Shown: positions 17,198 to 26,296 of the stretch, in pieces | Position numbering within the stretch: position 1 is the first letter of the stretch | Layout: each line of letters begins with the position of its first letter | NCBI RefSeq assembly: GCF_024609215.1 | Contig: NZ_JANIPD030000043.1 | Location: 40,232-104,231 of the forward strand | DNA from: Curtanaerobium respiraculi | GTDB lineage: Bacteria; Actinomycetota; Coriobacteriia; Coriobacteriales; Eggerthellaceae | DNA length: 64,000 bases | Direction: 5' to 3' | Program-made: the position numbers and the translations under genes | The notes under the pieces: model-generated | What the model was told of the DNA's origin: nothing | What the model saw: the letters and a program-made list of their open reading frames with translations, nothing else | Database searches by the model: none

Positions 17198-18523
17198 GTG
17201 GAAACTTCGTCCTGTACACAGATCAACCCTCTGCCCCATGCGTTGAACGGGTCCATTCGCGTCCCGGGCGACAAATCCATCTCCCATCGCGCCGTGCTCT
17301 TCAGCGCGATGGCGCAAGGGACCTCGCGCATCTCCGGCGTCCTCGACTCGGACGACGTGCGCAGGAGCATCACCGCCATCCAGCAGCTCGGCGCGGAGGT
17401 CGCGCTCGAGAAGCAGCTTGACGGAAGCCTTTCGGGAGGAATCACCGGGTGGGGGTCCGACGGGCCCGTGCAGCCCGCCGATCCCATCGATTGCGGGAAC
17501 TCGGGCACGACTGCGCGGCTGCTCATGGGGGCGCTGGCCCCATGGCCCATACGCGTCACGCTCACCGGGGACGAGTCCCTGCGCAAGCGCCCGATGAGGC
17601 GGATAACGGCGCCCTTGATGAAGATGGGGGCGTCGTTCGACCCTGCGGGGAAGGAGCATCTGCCCATCACCGAGATCGGCTCGCGCGAGCTCAAGCCATT
17701 GAAATACGATTCCCCGATGGCATCGGCGCAGCTGAAGACCGCGGTCCTGCTCGCCGGCCTGGGCGCCCACGGCACCACGACGATCAACGAGCCTGCGATC
17801 TCGCGCAACCACACCGAGCTCATGCTCCCGGAGTTCGGCGCGATAACCACGGCGAGCGACCGGACCGCAAGCGTCGCCGGACCTTGCACGCTCCGCGCCT
17901 GCGAGATCCGCGTTCCGGGCGACCCGAGCAGCGCGGCCTTCATCGTCTGCGCGGCGCTGATGAGGAAAGGGAGCGCGGTGCAGATCGAGAACGTTTCCCT
18001 CAATCCCGCACGGATCGGATTCACGCGCACGCTCGAGCGCATGGGTGCGAGCGTGTCCATCAAGCGCACGGGGAAAGCGGGCAAGGAGCCTTTCGGGATC
18101 ATCGGCGCCTGCTATGGCGGCGACCTGGTCGGGTGCGAGATCCCGCCCCAGTACATCGCGAGCGTCATCGACGAGATCCCCGTGCTTTCTCTGGTCGCCG
18201 CCCATGCTCGGGGTGTGACGGTGTTCCGCCAGACGGGCGAGCTGCGGGTGAAGGAAACCGACCGTCTCGAGGCGACCGTCGAGGGGCTCGACCGGCTGGG
18301 CATCTCCTCATGGACCCACGGAGACGATTTCTTTGTGGAGGGCGACCCCGATTTCACCGTCCCCGACAACGTGGTCTTCGATTCCCATAACGATCATCGC
18401 CTGGCTATGACCTGGGCGCTTGCCGGATTGTGCCATGATACGCCCGTCTTGGTGAATGACTTCGACTGCGTTACTATCAGCTTTCCCGGTTTTTTGAAAA
18501 CGATGGAGGAGCTTGCTCGATGA
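17198..18523 (+). CDS. aroA: 3-phosphoshikimate 1-carboxyvinyltransferase (EPSP synthase)
   Basis: This 441-residue enzyme of the shikimate pathway joins phosphoenolpyruvate to shikimate-3-phosphate. Signatures are GDKSISHRA near the N-terminus, DCGNSGTTARLL in the middle and RVKETDRLEA toward the end. I start at GTG 17198 because AAGGAG lies 6 bases upstream; a longer frame from 17159 begins at a TTG without a ribosome site. A likely -10 box (TAAAAT, about 17116) lies 80 bases upstream. The stop overlaps the cmk start (ATGA). Confidence 0.94.
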   Translation: METSSCTQINPLPHALNGSIRVPGDKSISHRAVLFSAMAQGTSRISGVLDSDDVRRSITAIQQLGAEVALEKQLDGSLSGGITGWGSDGPVQPADPIDCGNSGTTARLLMGALAPWPIRVTLTGDESLRKRPMRRITAPLMKMGASFDPAGKEHLPITEIGSRELKPLKYDSPMASAQLKTAVLLAGLGAHGTTTINEPAISRNHTELMLPEFGAITTASDRTASVAGPCTLRACEIRVPGDPSSAAFIVCAALMRKGSAVQIENVSLNPARIGFTRTLERMGASVSIKRTGKAGKEPFGIIGACYGGDLVGCEIPPQYIASVIDEIPVLSLVAAHARGVTVFRQTGELRVKETDRLEATVEGLDRLGISSWTHGDDFFVEGDPDFTVPDNVVFDSHNDHRLAMTWALAGLCHDTPVLVNDFDCVTISFPGFLKTMEELAR

Positions 18524-19197
18524 TAATTGCGATTGACGGACCTTCGGGTGCGGGAAAGTCGACGGTTTCGAAGGCCGTGGCGCAGCGTTTGGGGTTTGCG
18601 AGTTTGGACACGGGCGCGATGTACCGCGCCGTCGCATGGCGGGCGCTGCAGGATGGCGTCTCGCTCGATGACGGGGCCGCGCTCGGGGCGGTGGCCCGCA
18701 CGCATGAGATCGCATTCGCCGTTCCCAAGGGGCCGGGCCTGCCGCAGCGCGTGAGCATCGGCAGCGCCGACGTCACCGACGCCATCCGCACCGCAGCTAT
18801 CGATCGAGCGGTGTCCTCGGTCTCATCCCATCCGGAAGTGCGCGAGGCCCTGACGCGGCAGCAGCAGCGCATCGGGCGCTCCGGGAACTACGTGGTCGAA
18901 GGACGCGACATCGGAACGGTGGTGTTCCCCGATGCCGAGGTGAAGGTGTTCCTCACAGCAAGCGACGAGGAGCGCGCGCGGCGCCGCGTCGAGCAGAACA
19001 GGCAGCGCGGAATCGGCAGCATCGATTTGGCCGAGGTCCTCGAGGACCTCAAGCAGCGCGACGACCGCGACTCCTCCCGTTCGGCCGCCCCCCTGCGCGC
19101 CGCGGGCGATGCGCTGATCGTGGACTCGAGCGAGATGCCCGCCGACGAGGTCGTCGATCAGATCTGCGCCATGGCGCAAGGGGCCGCCGCATGCTAG
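18520..19197 (+). CDS. cmk: Cytidylate kinase
   Basis: A 225-residue nucleoside monophosphate kinase converting CMP/dCMP to the diphosphates. The P-loop GPSGAGKST starts at about residue 7; LDTGAMYRAVAW and GRDIGTVVFPDAEVKVFLTA are typical Cmk segments. It overlaps aroA by 4 bases and plsC by 7. Confidence 0.95.
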   Translation: MIIAIDGPSGAGKSTVSKAVAQRLGFASLDTGAMYRAVAWRALQDGVSLDDGAALGAVARTHEIAFAVPKGPGLPQRVSIGSADVTDAIRTAAIDRAVSSVSSHPEVREALTRQQQRIGRSGNYVVEGRDIGTVVFPDAEVKVFLTASDEERARRRVEQNRQRGIGSIDLAEVLEDLKQRDDRDSSRSAAPLRAAGDALIVDSSEMPADEVVDQICAMAQGAAAC

Positions 19198-19982
19198 CAC
19201 CGGAGGAGATGTTCGACCGTCCCATCGGCGGCGAGAACAAGGAGAACGAGATCCCCCACTGGTGCGGCAACATCCTCTGGATCCTCGTGACGCTCGTGCA
19301 GAAGATCATCACGCGCTATCGCGTGCACGGAATCGAGAACGTCAGGAACCTGCAGGGGGTTTCCGGGGGCGTGGTCGCCGCAACGCACCATTCGTTCCTC
19401 GACGTCTCGTTCATATGGTGCGCGATCCGCCCCACCCAATGGGGCCGCATGATGGCGCGGGACACATTGTTCAAGAAGAATCGGCTCATCGCCCAGCTCA
19501 TGGCGCGGTGCGCCGCCTTCCCCGTGACGCGGGACTCCGCCGATCGCACGGCGATAAAGCGCGCGGCGGGCATGCTGAGGAACAAGGAGATCGTATGCAT
19601 CTTCCCCGAGGGCACGCGCCGCGGGAAAACGGACACGCCGCCCACGCTGCACGCCGGCGCCGCGCTGATCGCCCGCATGGGCAAGGCGCCCCTGATCCCC
19701 GCCTGCGCGCGCAACTCCGACAAGGTGAAGGAGAAGGGCCGGCTCTTCTTCCGGTGGCCCACGGTCCACGTGTTCTTCGGTAAGCCGGTGTTTGTGAAAT
19801 GGTTCGACTTCCTTCCCAAGGAGGAGCGGCTCGAGGCATGCGTGTGGTACGTTATGCGCGAATCCTTCGCCCTGCAGGAAGGCTGCGCCCCGGAAGACGT
19901 CGATATGGCGGCGCTCTTCCCCGACTCCAAGGACTACGCTCCCGTGTTCGCCGGGCGCATGCTGGGGGAGGGGCAGGTCTGA
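19191..19982 (+). CDS. plsC: 1-acyl-sn-glycerol-3-phosphate acyltransferase
   Basis: This 263-residue membrane-associated enzyme makes phosphatidic acid. HHSFLD (HxxxxD catalytic motif, about residues 65-70) and FPEGTR (about 140) are intact. The N-terminus has one hydrophobic segment (ILWILVTLVQKII). Cmk-PlsC neighbours are common in Actinobacteria, where plsC, der and cmk cluster. With plsY and gpsA downstream, most of the phosphatidic acid pathway is in one run. The ATG lies inside the end of cmk. Confidence 0.9.
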   Translation: MLAPEEMFDRPIGGENKENEIPHWCGNILWILVTLVQKIITRYRVHGIENVRNLQGVSGGVVAATHHSFLDVSFIWCAIRPTQWGRMMARDTLFKKNRLIAQLMARCAAFPVTRDSADRTAIKRAAGMLRNKEIVCIFPEGTRRGKTDTPPTLHAGAALIARMGKAPLIPACARNSDKVKEKGRLFFRWPTVHVFFGKPVFVKWFDFLPKEERLEACVWYVMRESFALQEGCAPEDVDMAALFPDSKDYAPVFAGRMLGEGQV

Positions 19983-20821
19983 TGAACATCGTGAAAGCCG
20001 ATTGCGCGGGAGCCTGCTATGGCGTGCAGCGCGCTTTGAACCTGGCCATGGAGGCGTCGGAATCCGCCGGCAGCGTCCAGACGCTCGGACCGCTGATCCA
20101 CAACCCCCAAGTCGTCGCCCGCCTGCAACGGCGGGGCGTCACCGTCGCCGACGGCCCGGACGATGTCACCGCCGATAGCGTCATCATCCGCAGCCATGGA
20201 GTGACGCCGCAGGTGAAAGCGCAGGTGGATGGAAAGGGCTGCTCGGTCGTGGATGCGACGTGCCCGCATGTGCTGCGCGCGCAGAATGCCGCGCACGAGC
20301 TTGCCCGCGCGGGGCGGACCGTCATCGTCGTCGGGGAGCGAAGCCATCCGGAGGTCGAGGGGCTCAGGGCCTGGGCCGAGGCGGCCGGGCGGGGCAGGGT
20401 GCTCGTCGTCGCCTCGGCAGACGACCTTCCCGAGCGCATCGACGAGCCCGTCGGCGTCGTCGTGCAAACCACGCAGCGCAGGGCGGTGCTGAACGAGGTG
20501 CTTGCAGCCCTGCGCAATCGCGGCATCGACCCCGAGGTCCAGGACACGATATGCAACGCCACGCGCGACCGCCAGCAGGCGGCGGAGGACCTCGCCCGCA
20601 CGGTGGACGCGATGGTGGTTATCGGCGGCCACAACAGCTCGAACACCACCAGGCTCTACGAGATCTGCGCCGCCGCCGCTCCGAAGGCCTTCCATATCGA
20701 AACCCCCGACGAGCTCAAGCGCGAAGATTTCAAGGGGGTCTCGTCGGTTGGCATCACGGCCGGGGCCTCCACCCCCGAAGATATGATAGATTCTGTCATC
20801 GCTCAATTGGAACGTTGGTAA
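19982..20821 (+). CDS. ispH: 4-hydroxy-3-methylbut-2-enyl diphosphate reductase
   Basis: A 279-residue iron-sulfur enzyme, the last step of the MEP isoprenoid pathway. The three cluster cysteines are in ADCAGACYGVQRAL, DATCPHV and DTICNATRDRQ; SHGV and GGHNSSNTTRL are substrate-binding motifs. The first motif reads GACYGV instead of the common GFCxGV. ATG overlaps the plsC stop by one base (TGATG). der follows after 14 bases. Confidence 0.94.
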   Translation: MNIVKADCAGACYGVQRALNLAMEASESAGSVQTLGPLIHNPQVVARLQRRGVTVADGPDDVTADSVIIRSHGVTPQVKAQVDGKGCSVVDATCPHVLRAQNAAHELARAGRTVIVVGERSHPEVEGLRAWAEAAGRGRVLVVASADDLPERIDEPVGVVVQTTQRRAVLNEVLAALRNRGIDPEVQDTICNATRDRQQAAEDLARTVDAMVVIGGHNSSNTTRLYEICAAAAPKAFHIETPDELKREDFKGVSSVGITAGASTPEDMIDSVIAQLERW

Positions 20822-20835
20822 TTAAGAAGGTAGCC

Positions 20836-22149
20836 ATGGCCCATCATCTTGTGGCGGTCGTCGGACGTCCGAATGTGGGGAAATCCACGTTCGTGAACCG
20901 CATCTCCGGGAACGACGATGCCATCGTCCATCATATGCGCGGCGTCACGCGCGATCGCAGCTATCACGAGGCAGATTGGAACGGACGCGATTTCACCCTG
21001 ATCGACACCGGCGGCATCGAGATGGGCGGCGACGACCGCTTCCAATCCTCCATACGGGGGCAGGCGTTCGAAGCGGCCCAGGAATGCGACGTCATCATCT
21101 TCCTCGTCGATGGCAAGACCGGCATCAATGCGGATGACGAGGCAGTCGCGCGCATCCTGCGCAAAGGCGGCACCCCGGTGCTCCTTGCCGTCAACAAGCT
21201 CGACAACCCCGCCGACCAGAGCGCAGCGTACGAGTTCTACAGCCTGGGGCTGGGCGATCCCTGGCCGATCAGCTCCATCCACGGGATCGGGACCGGAGAC
21301 CTGCTCGACGCCCTGGTGGCCGAGCTGGACCAGATCCCCTTGCGCGACGAGGACGACGGGGACGAGGTCAACGTGGCGATCATCGGGCGGCCGAACGCTG
21401 GGAAGAGCAGCCTTCTGAACATGCTCTCCGGCGACGAGCGCTCGATCGTCTCGGACGTGTCGGGGACCACGCGCGACGCCATCGACACGGTGGTGCGCCA
21501 CGATGGGAAGGCCTATCGGCTGGTGGACACCGCCGGCATGCGGCGGAAGAGCCAGATCGACCACAGCGTCGAATACTACGGGTTCGTCCGCAGCATGCGC
21601 GCCATCGACCGCGCCGATGTCGCGCTCCTGATCATCGATGGCACGCTCGGCGTGACGGATCAGGACCAGCGCGTCGCCGGGATCGCTGCGGAGAAGGGCT
21701 GCGCCATCGTCACGGTGCTGAACAAGTGGGACGCGGTCGAGGGACCGGACGCGAAGCAGGCCGTCCGCGACCAAGTGGAGGAGAAGCTGCATTTCATCGG
21801 CTATGCGCCGGTCATCGCCGTGTCCGCTCTGACGGGGAAGAACACCGGCAAGATATGGGAGCATATCGACACGGCGTTCGAGGGATACAGCCGCACGGTG
21901 TCCACCAACGCACTCAACACCTGGTTGGGCGATCTGCGGGAGTTCGGCCATACGATCAGCCGGGGCAAGAAGCAGCTGAAGCTGAAATTCGTCACGCAAA
22001 CCGCCGGGAGGCCGCCTCAGTTCACCTTCTTCGCCAACCATCCCGAGATCGTGACCGACCAGTACGAGAGGTACCTCGAGGGGCGCCTGCGCCAGCGATT
22101 CGACTTCACGGGCACTCCGATCCGGATCAAATTCAAGCGGAGGGACTGA
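20836..22149 (+). CDS. der: Ribosome biogenesis GTPase Der (EngA)
   Basis: A 437-residue tandem GTPase needed for 50S subunit assembly. It has two G domains with P-loops GRPNVGKST (about residue 9) and GRPNAGKSS (about 180), two DTxG motifs (DTGGIE, DTAGMR), and NKLD and NKWD specificity motifs, then a KH-like C-terminal domain ending GTPIRIKFKRRD. ATG 20836 is preceded by AAGAAGG; the open frame runs back through ispH but that part is not Der. Confidence 0.96.
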   Translation: MAHHLVAVVGRPNVGKSTFVNRISGNDDAIVHHMRGVTRDRSYHEADWNGRDFTLIDTGGIEMGGDDRFQSSIRGQAFEAAQECDVIIFLVDGKTGINADDEAVARILRKGGTPVLLAVNKLDNPADQSAAYEFYSLGLGDPWPISSIHGIGTGDLLDALVAELDQIPLRDEDDGDEVNVAIIGRPNAGKSSLLNMLSGDERSIVSDVSGTTRDAIDTVVRHDGKAYRLVDTAGMRRKSQIDHSVEYYGFVRSMRAIDRADVALLIIDGTLGVTDQDQRVAGIAAEKGCAIVTVLNKWDAVEGPDAKQAVRDQVEEKLHFIGYAPVIAVSALTGKNTGKIWEHIDTAFEGYSRTVSTNALNTWLGDLREFGHTISRGKKQLKLKFVTQTAGRPPQFTFFANHPEIVTDQYERYLEGRLRQRFDFTGTPIRIKFKRRD

Positions 22150-22151
22150 TC

Positions 22152-22787
22152 TTGCTTCCCCACATTGCGCTCATCGCCGCGGCTGCAATCGCATTCGTCC
22201 TCGGCTCGATTCCGAATGGGATCGTCGTGGGGAAGCTGTTCTACCATACCGACATAAGGACGGTGGGGTCGGGCAACATCGGCACGACCAACGCGATCCG
22301 CGCCCTGGGGAAGAAGGGCGGGTACGCGGTGTTCGCCCTGGATTTCCTCAAGGGCGTCCTTTCGGGCGCGGTGGCTTGGCTGATCGCGGGCGCGGCGCTC
22401 GCTGACGGAGATGGCGGTCTGACGGTTGGGGATTTCCTCGCCGTCGCGTTCGCTTGCTGCATCTGGGGGCATATCTTCTGTCCTTGGCTCGGCTTCAAGG
22501 GCGGCAAGGGCATCGCCGTCGCCGTCGGCTGCCTGTTCGCCACATTCGGGCCGGTGGGGGCCCTGCTCGAGCTCGCCTCCTTCATCGTCGTCGTTATGCT
22601 GACCAAGTACGTCTCAGCGGGCTCGCTCGCCGCCGCGGCGCTCTGCCCCCTCTTCGCGGCTTATTATTTCTGGGGCGACCTGCCGGCGTGGATCCTCTGC
22701 ACGGCGGCGGCGCTCACAGTGGTATGGGCGCATCGGGAGAACCTCTCGCGGCTCATCTCCCGCACGGAAAGGAAAATCGGACAGTAG
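22152..22787 (+). CDS. plsY: Acyl phosphate:glycerol-3-phosphate acyltransferase
   Basis: A 211-residue polytopic membrane enzyme for the first acylation of glycerol-3-phosphate. GSIPNGIVVGK, GSGNIGTTNAIRALG and GFKGGKGIAVAVG are the three conserved PlsY motifs. The start is TTG 22152, two bases after the der stop, with GGAGGG 6 bases upstream; no ATG or GTG fits. PlsY works with gpsA (next) and plsC (19191). Confidence 0.92.
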   Translation: MLPHIALIAAAAIAFVLGSIPNGIVVGKLFYHTDIRTVGSGNIGTTNAIRALGKKGGYAVFALDFLKGVLSGAVAWLIAGAALADGDGGLTVGDFLAVAFACCIWGHIFCPWLGFKGGKGIAVAVGCLFATFGPVGALLELASFIVVVMLTKYVSAGSLAAAALCPLFAAYYFWGDLPAWILCTAAALTVVWAHRENLSRLISRTERKIGQ

Positions 22788-22824
22788 GGTTGTTGTTCGC
22801 ATGATTGCGGAATAGGTGGTTGGA

Positions 22825-23829
22825 ATGAAAATCGGAATCATCGGCGCGGGTTCGTGGGGCACGGCGCTTGCCCAGCTCCTTGGGCGGCAAGGGCATAACG
22901 TCCTCATATGGGCCCGTCGACCGGACGTGGTGTCGTCCATCAACTGCGACCACGTGAACCCACGGTACTTCTCCGATATCGAGCTCTCGCGCAATGTCGT
23001 GGCGACGGTCGCGTACGAGGATTGCCTGGCGAATGCCAGCGCAGTCGCTGTCGTCACCCCCTCGAACCTGCTGCGCGGCACGGCGCGCGCGCTGGCGCGG
23101 TGCACGCCCTCGGACATCCCGGTTGTCATCTGCAGCAAGGGCATCGAGGCGAAGAGCGGCTTTCTAGCGACGCAGATCTTCGAGCAGGAGATGGGCGATG
23201 CCGACCGATTTGCCGTGCTCTCCGGCCCGAACCACGCCGAGGAGGTCATATCGGGGGAGTACAGCGCGAGCGTGATCGCCAGCACAAGCTCCGAGGTCGC
23301 GTCATTTTTGCAGGAGGTCTTCGCCGCCCCGCATTTTCGAACGTATGCCAGCACCGACGTGGTCGGTGTGGAGGTGTGCGCCGCAGCCAAGAACGTCATG
23401 GCGATCGCGGTGGGCTTGAGCTACGGGCTCGGCATGGGCGATAACACGGCGGCCCTTCTCATGACGCGCGGGCTCGCCGAGATGAGCCGCCTCACCAATG
23501 CGTTGGGAGGGGAAGCGATAACGTGCATGGGGCTTGCGGGCATGGGGGACCTCGTTGTCACCTGCACCTCGCAGCACTCCCGCAACCGCCGGTTCGGGGA
23601 GATGATCGCCCGCGGCGGAACGCTCAAGGAGTTCCAGGATGAGACGCATATGGTGGTCGAAGGCGCCTTGGCGGCGCAGACGATTCTGCCCCTCGCGGAA
23701 AGGGTGGGCGTCGAGCTTCCCATCGCCCAGGTCGTGCACGACGTCATCTGGGAGGGCGCGGATCCGCAGGAGGCGGGGGAAGCCCTGGCTTCCCGCCCCT
23801 TGAACCGGGAGTTCTACGGCCTTGAGTAG
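22825..23829 (+). CDS. gpsA: Glycerol-3-phosphate dehydrogenase [NAD(P)+]
   Basis: This 334-residue enzyme reduces dihydroxyacetone phosphate to supply glycerol-3-phosphate for PlsY. The N-terminal Rossmann motif is GAGSWGTALAQLL, the catalytic lysine lies in AAKNVMAIAVGLSYG, and the signature GLAGMGDLVVTC is present. ATG 22825 is preferred over GTG 22816. The end overlaps the following ogt start by 8 bases. Confidence 0.95.
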   Translation: MKIGIIGAGSWGTALAQLLGRQGHNVLIWARRPDVVSSINCDHVNPRYFSDIELSRNVVATVAYEDCLANASAVAVVTPSNLLRGTARALARCTPSDIPVVICSKGIEAKSGFLATQIFEQEMGDADRFAVLSGPNHAEEVISGEYSASVIASTSSEVASFLQEVFAAPHFRTYASTDVVGVEVCAAAKNVMAIAVGLSYGLGMGDNTAALLMTRGLAEMSRLTNALGGEAITCMGLAGMGDLVVTCTSQHSRNRRFGEMIARGGTLKEFQDETHMVVEGALAAQTILPLAERVGVELPIAQVVHDVIWEGADPQEAGEALASRPLNREFYGLE

Positions 23830-24298
23830 GGAAGCGCCCTCGTATTATTCCTACCCCACGTCGATAGGGGTGCTCACCATCTCCTGCCGGGAGGGGGCGG
23901 TCTCACGCGTATCCTTCGGCGCACGCGAGCCCGCCGAAGGTGAGCGCCGCCCGTCCGAGCTCAGCAACCGGGCCGTCAACCAGATCCACGAGTACCTCTC
24001 CGGGAAGCGCAAGGTGTTCGATATCCCCATGCAGGCGCGGGGAACCGAATTCCAACGGGCTGTTTGGCGCTGCATCGCGGCGATTCCCTACGGGCAGACG
24101 CGTTCGTACGCCGACGTGGCGGCCTCCATTGGCAGGCCGACGGCGTTCCGCGCCGTCGGCCTCGCATGCAACGCCAATCCGCTGCCCCTCCTCGTCCCCT
24201 GCCATCGCGTGGTGGGCAGCAACGGCAGCCTCACCGGCTATGCAGGCGGTGTGGAACTCAAGCGGTTGCTGCTCGCATTGGAGCAGCGCTCCTCCTAA
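23822..24298 (+). CDS. ogt: Methylated-DNA--protein-cysteine methyltransferase
   Basis: A 158-residue suicide DNA-repair protein that moves O6-alkyl groups from guanine to its own cysteine in PCHRVVG. RAVWRCIAAIPYGQTRSYAD and the helix-turn-helix residues are present. The start appears to be TTG 23822, overlapping the gpsA stop; no better start exists upstream of the conserved core. The ferment of overlapping genes suggests translational coupling with gpsA. Confidence 0.9.
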   Translation: MSREAPSYYSYPTSIGVLTISCREGAVSRVSFGAREPAEGERRPSELSNRAVNQIHEYLSGKRKVFDIPMQARGTEFQRAVWRCIAAIPYGQTRSYADVAASIGRPTAFRAVGLACNANPLPLLVPCHRVVGSNGSLTGYAGGVELKRLLLALEQRSS

Positions 24299-24349
24299 AA
24301 CGGCTACAATCGAGGCTACAACCGCATACGAGCGAGAAGAAAGGCCTCC

Positions 24350-25063
24350 GTGTTCGATCGCATACGCATTTCGCCCTCCATACTTTCGTCCGATTTCATG
24401 AATCTCGAGCGAGAGGTTCGAAGCTGCGAGGAGGCGGGGGCCGACTGGCTGCACGTCGACGTCATGGACGGCCATTTCGTGCCGAATCTCACCATCGGCG
24501 TCCCGGTGGAAAGCCAGCTCGCCTCCATCGCGCGCATCCCGTTGGACGTCCATTTGATGATCTCGAACCCCTTGGTGCAGCTCCCGTGGTTCCTCACGTG
24601 CAAGCCCGCCGTGGTCACCGTCCATTGGGAGGCACTGGGCCGCGATGGCGCATCGGCCGTGGACGATGCGCGCGAGGTGGTGCGCATCGTCCACGAGGCA
24701 GGGTCGAAGGCCGGCATCGCGCTGAAGCCGGATACCCCCGTGGACGTTCTGGCCCCCACGATCGACGCATGGGACATGGTGCTGGTCATGAGCGTGTTCC
24801 CTGGATTCTCCGGGCAAAGCTACATCCCGGAAAGCGCTGAGCGCGTCGGGCGGGTCGCCGCTCTGGCGCGGGCGGCGGGTACAGCCCCCCTCATCCAAGT
24901 CGACGGGGGGATGAACGCGACGACGGCGGCGTACGTTGGAGCGCAGGGCGCGGACGTCATCGTCGCCGGAAACGGGATTTTCAAGGCGGATGACCGGGCG
25001 GCGGCCATCGAGGGCATCAGATGTTCCGCCGAGCGATCCCGCTCTGCGGCGAAGGAAGCGTGA
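24350..25063 (+). CDS. rpe: Ribulose-phosphate 3-epimerase
   Basis: This 237-residue TIM-barrel enzyme of the pentose phosphate pathway interconverts ribulose-5- and xylulose-5-phosphate. ISPSILSSDF, HVDVMDGHFVPN, DVHLMI, MSVFPGFSGQ and VDGGMN are the standard motifs with metal ligands. The GTG start follows AGAAAGG. Two overlapping TACAAT/TACAAC boxes (24303-24320) suggest a local promoter after ogt. The stop lies just before the cysteine desulfurase start. Confidence 0.94.
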   Translation: MFDRIRISPSILSSDFMNLEREVRSCEEAGADWLHVDVMDGHFVPNLTIGVPVESQLASIARIPLDVHLMISNPLVQLPWFLTCKPAVVTVHWEALGRDGASAVDDAREVVRIVHEAGSKAGIALKPDTPVDVLAPTIDAWDMVLVMSVFPGFSGQSYIPESAERVGRVAALARAAGTAPLIQVDGGMNATTAAYVGAQGADVIVAGNGIFKADDRAAAIEGIRCSAERSRSAAKEA

Positions 25064-25068
25064 CTGCG

Positions 25069-26271
25069 ATGGAGAAGGGCCGGATCTACCTGGATTGGGC
25101 GGCCACGGCACCCTTATGCCCCGAAGCAGCCGCTGCCATGCTCCCGTTCCAGACCGTCGAGGGCAACATCGCGGTGAACGCGAACGCGAACAGCCTGCAT
25201 ATGGAAGGCAGGACGGCGTTCGCCGCCATGGAGGACGCCCGGGCGCAGCTTGCACGCTGCGTGGGGGCGCGGCCTGATGAAATCGTCTTCACGAGCGGGG
25301 CGACCGAATCCGACAACGAGGCGATCTTCGGGCTCGCCCTCGCAGCGAGGGCGAGCCGCGCCCAAGCTGGGAAACCTGTCGAGCATCCGCGCATCGTCAC
25401 ATGCAGCATCGAGCACGATGCCGTCCTGAACGCCGCCCTGTCGTTGGAGCGGTTCGGCTTTGCGGTGGACGTCCTCCCGGTCGACGGCGGCGGGTTCGTG
25501 TCGCTCGACGACGTTCGGGAGGCGCTCGGGCCGGAGACGGTGCTCGTGAGCATCATGATGGCGAACAACGAGGTGGGCAGCATCCAGCCCGTTGCCGACA
25601 TCGCGAAGGCTGCGAAGGCGTGCGGGGCGCTGGTGCACACCGACGCGACGCAGGCTCTGGGGAAACTCCCCGTCGATTTCCGCGGGCTCGGCGTCGATGC
25701 GCTGAGCCTGTCCTCCCATAAGATCGGAGGGCCGAAGGGGGTGGGCGCACTCGTGCTGAGGTCGGGTGCGCCGTTCACGCCCCTCATGAGCGGCGGGGGC
25801 CAGGAGGGCGGCAGGCGGGGCGGCACCCAGAACGTCGTCGGCATGGTCGGGTTCGCCGCCGCCGCACGGGCGGTCGCCTCAGATTCCAACCAGGTGAGAC
25901 GGGAATCAGCTCGCCTGATGGCGCTGCGCGATAAACTGTACGAGCGCCTGGCGGCCTTTCCGCAGGTGCGTCCGACGGTCGACTGCCCTGCCGGATCTGA
26001 GGGGTTCCTCCCCAACATCGTCAACGTGTGCGTGCGCGGCCTGGAGAGCGAGACGCTGATCTTGCGCTTCGACCACCTCGGCGTTGCCGTGTCCGGGGGA
26101 AGCGCCTGCAGCTCCCATTCGCTTGAGCCGAGCCGCGTCCTGAAGGCGTTGGGGATCGATCGCGACACGGCGCTGTGCAGTCTGCGATTCAGCTTGGGCC
26201 GGGGGACGATCGAAGCCGAAATCGACCGGGCGCTCGAACTCTTCGAACGGGTCATCGCCTGGCAGGCGTGA
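25069..26271 (+). CDS. Cysteine desulfurase (NifS/IscS type)
   Basis: This 400-residue PLP enzyme takes sulfur from cysteine for Fe-S cluster or tRNA thiolation. SSHKIGGPKGVGAL holds the PLP lysine, HTDATQALGK the cofactor-binding Asp, and SGGSACSSHSLEPS the catalytic cysteine loop. The start is ATG 25069; an overlapping GTG at 25060 is possible but sits too close to AAGGA. No iscU or mnmA is adjacent, so the sulfur acceptor is unknown and I give no symbol. Confidence 0.9.
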   Translation: MEKGRIYLDWAATAPLCPEAAAAMLPFQTVEGNIAVNANANSLHMEGRTAFAAMEDARAQLARCVGARPDEIVFTSGATESDNEAIFGLALAARASRAQAGKPVEHPRIVTCSIEHDAVLNAALSLERFGFAVDVLPVDGGGFVSLDDVREALGPETVLVSIMMANNEVGSIQPVADIAKAAKACGALVHTDATQALGKLPVDFRGLGVDALSLSSHKIGGPKGVGALVLRSGAPFTPLMSGGGQEGGRRGGTQNVVGMVGFAAAARAVASDSNQVRRESARLMALRDKLYERLAAFPQVRPTVDCPAGSEGFLPNIVNVCVRGLESETLILRFDHLGVAVSGGSACSSHSLEPSRVLKALGIDRDTALCSLRFSLGRGTIEAEIDRALELFERVIAWQA

Positions 26272-26296
26272 GGTTCTCCGGGAAAGGCGGAAAGGG

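Noticed and set aside
16066-18102. 678-codon minus-strand frame opposite scpB, rluB and aroA
   Set aside because: Antisense shadow spanning three well-recognised genes; no domain and no ribosome site.
20260-20835. Long upstream extension of the der frame
   Set aside because: It lies in another frame over ispH; Der begins at 20836 with AAGAAGG in front.
22799-22812. Second copy of the GAF-LuxR operator upstream of gpsA
   Set aside because: It shares TCGCATGATTGC with 6482-6493 but the palindrome is not completed (GCGGAAT instead of CAATCAT), so probably coincidence.
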